Source: Prostheceraeus crozeri
Taxonomy: Eukaryota > Platyhelminthes > Polycladida > Euryleptidae
Direction: 5' to 3'
Length of the DNA stretch: 64,000 nt
Assembly (NCBI GenBank): GCA_907163375.1
Contig: CAJQUW010009215.1
Coordinates: forward strand, 1 to 64,000
The translations under genes were made by a program, and so were the position numbers. The stretch's first letter is position 1; every line of letters begins with the position of its first letter. Shown here in pieces: positions 33,057-42,256 of this stretch. The notes beneath the pieces are model-generated. The model did not search any database and had not been told where the DNA came from. It saw only the letters and a list, made by a program, of their open reading frames with translations.

Positions 33057-33410
33057 CTACTCCATATCATAAAGACTAACCTTTGTCGAATGGCTGAAGT
33101 ACTCTGACCTGGCGAGAGAAAGCATCACGTTGAGCATGAAGTCGAACGCCCAACATGAGGAACGGCTCAGAGGTTTCGGTCTAACAAACGACGAACAACC
33201 CGTGCAGCGCAATCCCTCTACGGCAGTACCCGCCGTCCCGAAGGAACGCTCGAGCAAAGGAGGTATTACAGCGATGATATGTTTTATGAGCAGAAGTGAA
33301 TCTCTTGATAGCAAGAGACTATTCAACTTGATAGCAAGTCAAAACAACCTGATAGCAGGAGCTCACCGACACTCTCCTTGTGAAAGATAAATGTGAAGAG
33401 CAGAGCTGGT
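33057..33410 (-). other. Probable leader exon region; part duplicated at 36.5 kb
   Basis: This lies between the minus-strand TATA box and the first coding block of the zinc-finger gene. It ends in donor-like GTTAGT near 33075. A segment (33156-33250) resembles 36488-36584: both contain CAGAGGTTTCGGTCTAA and CCGCCGTCCCGA. It also holds three TGATAGCA motifs at 33306-33359. Confidence 0.4.
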
Positions 33411-33418
33411 ATACTGCC

Positions 33419-33467
33419 TTTTATAAGATTTTCCTAAGCGGTGAATGGTTGAGACCTCTCGTCCAAT
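33419..33467 (-). promoter_or_regulatory. Minus-strand promoter: ATTGG box and TATA box
   Basis: On the minus strand, GTGATTGG (complement of 33463-33470) is followed 38 bp later by TATAAAA (complement of 33419-33425). This repeats the layout of the plus-strand promoters at 18.0 and 21.0 kb. It would drive the zinc-finger and possibly the polymerase genes. Confidence 0.55.
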
Positions 33468-33564
33468 CACAGACGAGCTAGAGTTCTTGATGTGCGCACG
33501 CACATTTGTAACGCGTTATTGAAATCGTCCTAGGCAAATATGATGTTTAGCAATAGACTCAACC

Positions 33565-34015
33565 ATGGCACCTGAAGTCAATACATTGAAACATGATGAT
33601 TGCACGATTCGTTTTCATCAAGAGAGCTTCGGAGGCTTAATACAAGATTACATCCTTGAGTTTCAAAGGGAGGAGACAGAATTGGAAGCATGTTTAGATT
33701 ATACACGAGAAATATTTACGGAGTTGATATCTTATTTCAAAGACAGTCTCATCAAGGCTCACTTATTTGTACATGTCAATTACACTCATTTTCCACAAGG
33801 TGAAGGAGCGGAGTGTTGACATACAGTTTCATTCCTATGGACAAGAATATGTTACTGATGCTTCTGAGTTTTATACACGACATCTGCAGAAGATTATTTC
33901 TCGGATGGATGACTTTCATGGTTACGCCAATCATTTGCTTCTGAATAAAATAAACCATATTGTCATTGCTATTAGTGAAGTGGGTTTCAATGATGTTAAA
34001 TTAAAGACCAAATAA
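33565..34015 (+). pseudogene. Stand-alone relative of the PolB N-terminal domain, copy 3
   Basis: It starts MAPEVNTLKHDDCTIRFHQE and continues GGLIQDYILEFQREETELEA, which aligns with copy 1 (GVIRDYIISFHHEKADLEFA). The second half carries IQFHSYGQEYVTDASEFYTR, HLQKIISRMDDF and LLLNKINHIVIAI, matching copies 1 and 2 and the polymerase N terminus. It has about one break. It lies divergent from the zinc-finger gene, about 100 bp from that gene's upstream region. Confidence 0.55.
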
Positions 34016-34601
34016 AGTATTTTTTCATGACGACTTTTTGCTAACTATACTTTAGAGGTAATGAGTCTCTACTGATACCGTGTAGTTGATTTCTATAAAC
34101 GGTAGACTTGTAACCCTTTGTGGTAGTATCATTCATCAATGGTTTATCATGTTGAGTTCAATCTTCGAAATAAGTATATTTGGAGCATCACATGTCTCCC
34201 TATGTTTTTTCTGCTGATTTTGGCAACTTACGTTTTCTTCAATACTTATATAGCAATCGACTGCGATACAGTAAGGTAACTTTCAGAGCTTGTTCACTAC
34301 TGAAGAGAGAAGTCTGGTGTGTTGCATGTGGTGCAAGGGTGGCCTCCCATTTCATTCCCTTTCATCATTTATTCTTCCCCTCTGCATTCCATATCCGAAG
34401 ATATGTGACGGGCTTGGGCTGCTTTAGCTGCATTAGAAGGTAGCCTTTAAGAGGGCTCATAGGGCGTTCTCCGTCCACCGACACTACTCTCTCTCTTCAA
34501 CGACTACTGCAAGAACTCTGAAAGAAAAAGAATAGGAGATTAGATGCTGTAAGGAAATGATCATGTTGAAGTAACTTACTGGGAACTTTCTTCCGAACTT
34601 T
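34016..34601. other. No gene established
   Basis: A plus-strand frame at 34180-34443 has no recognised family. Minus-strand donor and acceptor signals near 34530-34590 (GTAAGTTAC, TTTCCTTACAG, TTTTTCTTTCAG) suggest a spliced 3' untranslated region of the coiled-coil gene that follows at 34602-35639. Confidence 0.35.
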
Positions 34602-35639
34602 TCAGACGACGAAGTCCTCAAGCTCGCCGGTGATGTCCATGCTCATGTGGAGACATCGGACTCCGTCGCCCTCGTAGCATTGCTGCGTCTGATTGGGGTC
34701 GCTCGTTATTGTCGGTACGTCGCACACATTATTTTCGAAGAGGGGAAGATGGACTTCATACACTCTTCATTTTCTACACTTCTCACGCTCATGCAATCGC
34801 TCAACCTCCGACAACAACTGCCTGTTGAACACCTTCGTCTCTTCCACTTCCTTCACCACACCTCGCATCCGCTTTACCTCATTCTTCTCACACATCAACT
34901 CCGACTCTAAGCGCTCAACTGGCTTCACTCGCTTCATCATTCCACTCCTTTCCTTCAACCACTCCTGCTCCTTCACTCGCATCTCCTCCAACTCCTCTCT
35001 CATCACCTTCATGCCCTCAACCTTAGCCTTCAGGTCTTCATTCTCCTTCAAAACTTTTCTATTCACACCCTCCATACCCATCATACGACCCTTCAACCTC
35101 ACAAACGCCTCTGTATCATGCGTCTCTTTCCTAGGCGATGGTGTAGCTACAGCCTCACCCACTTCCTGACTCTCCCTATCTTTCTCTTCCTGAGTGTCCC
35201 ACTCTTCCTTCAAATCAGCTATATCCCCAAACAAATCTTCCATCACCGCATCCAAATCAACCTCATCAGTCTTCCTAATTTTCGCTCTCAACTCCACTTC
35301 CTCAGTCGCATCCTCATCACTCTTCTCAGCCATCCCCTTCGCAATCAAAGCTACATCCTTATCATTTTCCTCCATTGCCAACAATATCCCCTCAAACCAT
35401 GACTTAAACCCATTCTCTCCGATGTTCCCAGTCTCACACTGCAAATGCGCCTTCACAAACTCTGCCTCATCCCCCATCGCACATATCCGACAAGACACAC
35501 ACAGTCTCAACATCACCTTCCTCTCATGGCCAATCGTTTCCTCTTTAGCTTTCAGGTGCTTTTTGAGGTCGCTGCCTCGTGCGATGCGGCCACAACTGCA
35601 TTTGCAAACAAGCATCCTTGTATTAGAGTGATTAGTCAT
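34602..35639 (-). pseudogene. Long coiled-coil protein with N-terminal Cys/His cluster
   Basis: It begins MTNHSNTRMLVCKCSCGRIA with a CKCSCG zinc-like cluster followed by HLKAKEETIGHE and VSCRICAMG. A mixed-charge middle (EEVELRAKIRKTDEVDLD) follows, then a long heptad-rich coiled coil (KVLKENEDLKAKVEGMKVMR and so on, roughly residues 180-285). The C-terminal end is Cys-containing (QQCYEGDGVRCLHMSMD). The frame has about one break. The upstream side has an acceptor-like TTCTTTACAG just before the start codon and a TATAAA near 35683-35688 (complement). The function is unknown. A long parallel coiled coil in a virus-like element could be a fibre, a scaffold or an oligomerising regulator. Confidence 0.5.
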
Positions 35640-37540
35640 TGTAAAGATTCTGTAAAGAAAGAGTAAAATTTGATAGCAAGTGTTTATAGGATACTACTTG
35701 CTGATATGCATTGAAAGACTAAGTCACCAAACATTTGATAGCAAACGTTGGAATAAAATCGTCAACCAAATTTAAAGAGTATGATTCCTAGCTTTATCCT
35801 AAAACCCAAAGTTTGACAGCAAACCTTGTCAGAGCACTCACCGTTCGTCTTGCAACTTGAAACAGCGAGCACAAAGCCATGATTCCGACCTTCCTTATTT
35901 GGCCATGCGTTTGACATGACAACAGCGGTTTTACCATTTATGGGCATCGGCAGTCACCATGCTTTCAGTAACCAATTCCCAACACAAAGACTGGTTACCC
36001 TATGACGCGAAAAGGTTTGACGTCAATGCCTGCAGTAACCCTCTCATTTTTACCAAGTTACAATGACAAACGATAGACATTGCCAACCCTAAGTTACTGA
36101 GGCTAGACGAGATTTCACAAAGGCCTGATAGCAGAAACCAGGTTGATAGCAAGCGTTTAGGTGTTAAGCTCTTGAATCCGTTACAGGCATTACTCAGAGG
36201 GGATCTTATCCCAGCTCCAAGGCCTCGACCCACAAATCCAACCTCGGGCGGACAGAGCGTGCGTCATGTCACTGTGTTGGTATCCGGGCCCCGATTTTGA
36301 CATAAAAAACCGGTGGAGTTATTTACAAGAGGAAACATCCCAAGTCGTTGCTTTGATCAGCTCGATAGCAAGCCGTGATTCACAAGCGTTTTGCAATGGA
36401 GATGTTTAGATGCCACCCATGACAAGATAGCTAAGACTCAACTGATTGGCGTTCAAAGTGCTACGTTGAGAACTGTGTCAAATCCCCAACATGAGTTGCT
36501 CCAGAGGTTTCGGTCTAAACTATGACACACTCCCTTGCCACACTTATCACTACGGCATCGTCCGCCGTCCCGAGGGAACACCCTGTCAGTGGAATATTAC
36601 AGCGAAACTCTCCGTGTCATGCTCGCTTTCAGTGAAAAGCCGCTTGTATCATGGCAAGACTGGCTCGTACACACTTATACATGCCTTCATTGACTTCAGC
36701 AGGGTCGAAAACCCCAGAAAACCTCCAAAACTAATGAATTAAAATTTTTCAACTTTTTAGCACTACTTATGAAATTTTATAAGTAGCCTGTAAATACAGG
36801 TCTGATCAATAGCGATCGAATCTTTTTTTAATCAAGTCAAAAGGACTTGTAGAAGCAAAGTCACAAGCCTTTAAAGTTTTGGAGTCTTTTATGGCCTGGA
36901 GACGAAGGCCATCTGCTGGCGAACCTCTAAGTCTGACGCCCTAACTGATATCAGCAATGAAATTTTCTAAGTCGGTTTCCGAAATCTGGAATGTCCGATG
37001 CTATCATCAGAGCTTCAGAGAGACGACCTACCTTTGACAATCTCTCTCGTCTTAATGAAAAGTCTCTGTCGGTTCCCAGCTTATATAGTTTGTGGCGATC
37101 AGCTGATGACGTAATATCCATCATCCAAAACTTTAAACACGTCTATCTCCGGTTCTAGTGCTCCGATTGACTTCAAATTTTGACAGTCACGTTTTCTCGC
37201 TCTCACCTTTCATTTAAGCCATCCGTCGACTCTCTACGAGGACCAGAAGCCGAGTTGAAAAAACTCAAAAACTTTTTTCAAAAGTTCCAAAACCTTAGAA
37301 AATGCGCAAACATTTGATTTTAAACATGCTCTCATTTGAAAACGAAACATTCCACAGATGCGGTCTTGCCCCTAAAAGAAACCCGAGTTCTTCATTAACT
37401 TCCAATCCTCCGCTATTCATCGCCAAAGGTGGCTACAATGTAACATTTTCACGAAAAAATCCCGTGTGGAGACCCAGTGTGAAGAAAATTTTGACTTTTC
37501 CTCTCCGATTCACCTGAAACTCACCCTCTAGATACAAAAT
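35640..37540. other. Right internal region of the 22-kb element, no gene established
   Basis: Short open frames only. The frame at 36491 (MSCSRGFGLNYDTLPC) is the partial duplicate of the region near 33156. A minus-strand TATA-like TATATAAG lies near 37090. A plus-strand ATTGG stands near 36440. Nothing else is supported. Confidence 0.4.
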
Positions 37541-38664
37541 TGCACGCTGATTCCAAATCTGGTCTCTGTTTTCCCGTCCGAGGCTTCGTTCACCCGCTAG
37601 AGCCATTTTCGTAAAAATTCTAACTATGTTGTTTTTTCGCCAACTTCCAAACTTTTCAATGGCGCCTCACATCTAAACAAAGGCAGATATGAACAAGCCG
37701 CTTCTTCCACTGATTTTGTCTTACTCCTAGCTTTCAAACGAGCTATTGCACGACTTTCTACGATTTCTAGAACCAAAGTTGGAAGTCTGACAGGAGGGGG
37801 GGACGTCCTCAAAACTTTTGTTCTCTCCGATTCCGCTGGAAACATCCTTCTTAACCCAAAATTTCACTTTGACTCCGAATCTGCCCTCCGTTTTCCCATC
37901 CAAGCACTCCTTCTGCCAGAAAAACGACCTTTCTCATCCCAAAACGTCCAAAACCTGCCTTTTTCTAACTCTGGCGTTTTCCTCTCTAAACCCAGGAAAA
38001 CCTGGACATAGGATGCTTTCCACTGCATTTTTCTCACTCTCAGCTTTCAAATGAGCTATTGCACGACTTTCTACGATCTCTAGAACCAAAGTTGGAAGTC
38101 TGACAGGAGGGGGGGACGTCCTCAAAACTTTTGTTCTCTCCGATTCCGCTGGAAACATCCTTCCTAACCCAAAATTTCACTTTGACTCCAAATCTGCCCT
38201 CCGTTTTCCCATCCAAGCACTCCTTCATGCCGAATTCCGACCTTTCTCATCCCAAAACCTCCAAAACCCACCTTTTTCTAACTCTGGCGTTTTCAGAGAT
38301 TCCTACCCCTGCCTCACAGGAAAACTCCTCCTGCCTTCCTTCCTAACCCAAAATTTCACGTAAACTCCGAATCTGAACTCCGTTTCCCATCCGAACCCTC
38401 TTTCATGACGAAAAACGATCTTTCTCATCCCAAAATCACCAAAACCCACCTTTTCTAACTCTATCCTTCCCAGATTCGTACCCTTGCTGCTCCTTCCTTC
38501 CTTCCTTCCAGAGGGAGGGGGTAGGGAAACACTTTCCTCCTCACGGACCCATTCCTCCCAGCACATCCTTGGCGCTCTCCCTTCTTCCTTCCTTCCAGAG
38601 GGGGGGGCTGAGTCAGCATGATGACTCATCGCTGCACATTTTGCGCTTTATTTTGGCACGGGGT
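37541..38664 (-). repeat. Right terminal inverted repeat of the 22-kb element
   Basis: The complement of 16322-17437. A comparison of about 200 bp (37905-38100 against 16868-17070) shows no difference. The tip has TGACTCA at 38622 and an extra TGAGTCA at 38609. It ends at GGGGT, after which Penelope coding sequence resumes. Confidence 0.9.
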
Positions 38665-40942
38665 TACTACCGAAGTCCTTGCTAAACACGTTAAAGATAT
38701 GAAATCAAACTTTGATATTAATGTTAGTGACAAGGACCTTAAACTACCAAAACTTTTCTGGATTCCAAAATTGCATAAAAATCCTTATAAGTTTAGATTC
38801 ATTGCCGGAGCCAGATTAGGGTTTACCCCTTATCGGATCCCGGGATCTTGACCCTATTTCCGAGATTAAAAATCCCGGGATTACGTCTTCGAGATCTCGA
38901 GGTATTTCGAGATATTTGAAAGATTGGCCCTGAGTTCCTTCTAAGTGACATAGTTAAGAGAGTCAATGGCTTTTTTGAAAATGCATCTAAATTTTTTATG
39001 TTCCAAGTTTGATAAATTGCTAATGTGCTGTATTTGCCGAGCTAGCTGGTTAAGCCTCGTTCACATGATGACATTAGTGCCGAGGAGCAACGCGAAATCT
39101 GGGCTAAATCAATGCCGTGACACAAACCGTTCAGACGCTTAATAAACAGTGTTGTGACACTGCTACTAGTATTGCTTCTGTAAACTGAAAATACTTCGTA
39201 AATTGATAGCTGAAAGACAAATCACAACGATTTAAAATAACGACTAAAGGCCCGTTCAAGGCTCGTTCAGACAGAGCTAGATTTGCGGTTTGCGGTCTTT
39301 GAGGGAAAAACCGTCGAAGAAACCGTCATTCAACCCAGTGAGTCTCCCGAATTCGCTCTATTGACAGGTCACCGGACTGCTACTGCAGCTGCGGTGTGTT
39401 GGTTTTCACACATCGACAACGAATTGTGTCTCGGTGATTAATTGACGGTGAAAGACAATTTGAAAAAAATCATCAGTTATCGACAAAATGACATTGCAGT
39501 TGTATTCATCTTGTTGTTGTGATGAAGACAATGTTTCGTTCATCAAAATCGACCCAGTGGTTCAGAAGTTATGTCAAAAAATGCATTTGCTCTCTAAGTG
39601 AATGTAGGCCTATGCTCAACTGATAAGTGAGTACCGTTGACAGAAAGTCTTCGAAACACAAAATTGGCGATAGCTCAGCTAATATTACATCAAATTTAAC
39701 AAAATAGACTTCATTTTACTTGTCATTTCATGATTGTGAAGATGGTGCAGACAGTTGCTTACACAGATATAGAAAATCTTTTGCCAATACTCATTATCAC
39801 ATCAGTTGACAAGCACGTATCGTCTTTTGAAATATTTCTTGAAACTTAATGATTAAAAACATATACAGTATACATAAATCTCGATCGAGATCCCGGGATT
39901 GCGATTAGCCAGTCTCGAAAATCCCGGGATTGAGAAATCGGCTCGAGATTGTAAACCTTAAGCCAGATATTGTACAACTAAAAATTTAGGGGTGAATATC
40001 AACAAAGGTCTAAAAGTGATAAGAGAAAATTTCCATAGATACCGTGAGTCAATCAGGAGCGATACTGGTTTATTCTTACTTTTGGAGTGTAGCCTCGACT
40101 CAAGATTTTTTGAGGAATACTTCTAACGTGAACGTCCACTCTATGCAAGTTTTTGACTTCTCTACTCTTTATACAAACTTAAATCAAGGTGCTATCAAGA
40201 ATAATATTATTTCCATCCTTGATCTCACATTCAATTCCACTAATCGTAGATACTTGTGTGTAGGATATGAGAAGTCGTTTTTCTCTAAAATCAAATATAA
40301 GGGGTTTTGGACTCTTTTAAGAAGGCTATTGATTTTAAAGTGTCTGAAGTCTACATTTCTTTTTCCGGTTATGTGTTCAGACAAATTCGAGGAGTACCAA
40401 TGGGAGGGAATTGCAGTCCTTTACTTGCCGACTTGTTTCTGTTAAATTGCGAATTTGCTTTTATGAAACAATTGGTTAAAAATAAAAAGTTTGGACTAGC
40501 TAAATTATTGTCAAACACTTCGAGATATATAGACGATATATGCGTAATAAATTACAAGCATTTCAATACCTTAATTCCAAAAATTTACCCAGTGGAGCTT
40601 CTTGCAGATAGAAACGGAGTCAATGACAAAGCCGTTGTTTACCTCGATGTGAGACTCCAATCTAGTAGTGACGGTCTTCGAGCCTCAATATATCATAAAG
40701 TGGAAGATTTTGATTTCCCTGTTGTTCTGTTGACATTTCCAGACAGTGCAATACCTTATAACATGGGAATTAATGTATTTGCCGGCCAGGTTTTACGTTA
40801 TTGTCGCATCTGCTCGCATCTTGAAGATCTAATTAAACGAATTAATATGACACTTTTTGTGATGAGCAGCAGAGGACATTGTAAGTCTAAAATGAAGACA
40901 TGTACTGAGAAAATCCTAACCGGTCATAACAATTTTCTATAG
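38665..40942 (+). pseudogene. Penelope-like element, reverse transcriptase core (interrupted)
   Basis: The RT core follows the 22-kb element. LKLPKLFWIPKLHKNPYKFR and FIAGA are followed by a 1.1-kb hAT-like insertion. RT continues with VFDFSTLYTNLNQGAIKNNI (motif A region), RGVPMGGNCSPLLADLFLLN (motif B) and SRYIDDICVIN, where the catalytic DD is kept. The frame also has at least one other break. The frame closes at 40942, and no GIY-YIG domain follows in this copy. Confidence 0.85.
38817..39960. mobile_element. Non-autonomous hAT element (1144 bp) with ATCCCGGGAT word ends
   Basis: The inverted tips are TAGGGTTTAC on the left and the complement of TAAGGTTTAC on the right. A perfect 8-bp target duplication AGCCAGAT lies at 38809-38816 and 39961-39968. 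Both ends are packed with ATCCCGGGAT and CGAGAT words (38833-38930 and 39877-39955). The interior has no transposase. It splits the Penelope RT after FIAGA. Confidence 0.9.
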
Positions 40943-42085
40943 TCAAGTTTGGATATTTCTCAGCCAGGCAGCTGACATCGCAGTGCGCATTTTAAACAAT
41001 AAAATTAACACTGTTTGTTTGTTTTCTTAGCATTTTTTTTACTATTACTATCAGTATTACTTATTATTACACATATCATTACTGCATTGATTTTAAAATG
41101 CCAGCCGCATATAAGTTTATGTGGGGCCCCGCCCGCCTGGGCTTGAGCGTTCAGGTAGAGGGGCCGAAACGCGACCAGGAGGATACCTGCTGACGACTGG
41201 CTTTGTTTTATTTGTTTTAACGTTGTATTTTATCGCTAACTGCCCAGTGTGATGAATGGATTGTGTCAGTTACTGGTCTCCATGGGGTTGACATGGTGAT
41301 TACTAAGTGTCTATTTATATATAAGTTTCTAATCAATCGAGCCTGAAACTTTGACCAAGGAGATCACTTGTTAAGCGGCCTTGTACGATCTCGTACACTT
41401 AAGGGTGTAGTCAAGCCCGTACAGCGCTATGTTATGGACCCCCTGGAAGGTCCGCCCGGCACGCAATCAGATCCGTCAAGTCTTTGTGCTTAAAGACCTT
41501 CATGCATTCATGCATTTGTCGAGGATCACAAGTCAAAGGACCATTAAGGGTAAGGTCCAGCCCCGCTTTAGAAGCGCTGATTGAAAAATGGACTAGTGGG
41601 AAGGTCCTCCACACCGATCTCGTCAAGTTTGGCTCTAAAATGTAGTCCTAGGATAGTCAAAAGTTTGACGCGCCTTGAACGTTTAATGTCTGCCGGTGGG
41701 AACGCACCACCTGTCCTCTTAAGGGCAAACCTTAAGTCGTATTAAATATAAGTTTATTAAAATTATGAAACATTTATAGACGTCGTTATGGGAATGTCCC
41801 AGCTTCAATTATGAAATCCTAACGAATTTGGTGTTCGACTCAAATGCATACTCTGCACTCATTGGCGAACGCTCATCATCTGATCGCAGACTTTGTCTGA
41901 ATGTCATCAACTGCTGTCGGTTAAGGTGTGACGTTTCTGAAAAGTAACGAAGCCAGTGACAATTGGACTACGTTTTCTTTTCTATATTTAGGTACCGCGC
42001 CTCGATCAACAATTGCATATTATGCCAATCAGACAAGTACAATTTCATTGCAAAAATTGGAGAAGGCAAAGTATTGATTTATGTA
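40943..42085. other. Penelope 3' region and unassigned repeat sequence
   Basis: 41110-41220 carries GGGGCCGAAACGCGACC and CTGCTGACGACTGG, resembling the 3' ends of Penelope elements. The GAAAC and CTGANGA words recall the hammerhead ribozymes of that class. 41390-41740 has internally repetitive phrases (AAGGTCC, AAGGGCAAACC). No gene is seen. Confidence 0.4.
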
Positions 42086-42256
42086 TATGGCGGGAAAGCC
42101 GAGATTGGTGCAGGCGTGCGCTCTCTGAATATCAATGCTCCGTCTGAACACAGAACTAGCGTGTGTTTCATTGTTCGAAGCAGAAAACAGCTGTAATTGG
42201 AGCACGCGCGGTAAAAATGCTCACTCTGAGCGTCTGTTATTGAGACGGAAAGCTGT

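Larger units (their letters stand above)
33306..36373. repeat. Dispersed TTGATAGCAAG motif, about nine copies
   Basis: GATAGCA-type copies start at 33307, 33330, 33351, 35673, 35737, 35815 (GACAGCA variant), 36127, 36145 and 36364. Most read TTGATAGCAAG or a one- to two-base variant, all in the same orientation. They lie outside or between genes in the right part of the element. Confidence 0.6.
16322..38664. mobile_element. 22.3-kb PolB-encoding virus-like element, Polinton-related, unclassified
   Basis: Inverted ends of about 1.1 kb start at ACCCCGTGCCAAAATAAAGC on the left and at its complement on the right. They enclose plus-strand genes on the left and mainly minus-strand genes on the right. 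Parts recognised: family B DNA polymerase, three relatives of its N-terminal domain, a DEDD-type exonuclease, RING-like and C2HC-like zinc proteins, a coiled-coil protein, and two TBP-like candidates. No integrase, ATPase or capsid gene was recognised, and no 6-bp target duplication is evident. It sits inside a Penelope-like element. The ends are almost identical to each other, which suggests recent insertion, yet several genes are broken (roughly six or more breaks in total). Treated as a fossil. Confidence 0.85.

Noticed and set aside
34601-34740. Plus-strand exon-like frame (DDEVLKLAGDVHAHVETSDS) between TTTTCAG and GTACGT
   Set aside because: The minus strand over the same bases continues the coiled-coil gene's frame to a natural end, and splice signals there are stronger on the minus strand.
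34702-35639. Plus-strand long frames opposite the coiled-coil gene
   Set aside because: Shadow frames caused by the biased codons of the minus-strand coiled coil.
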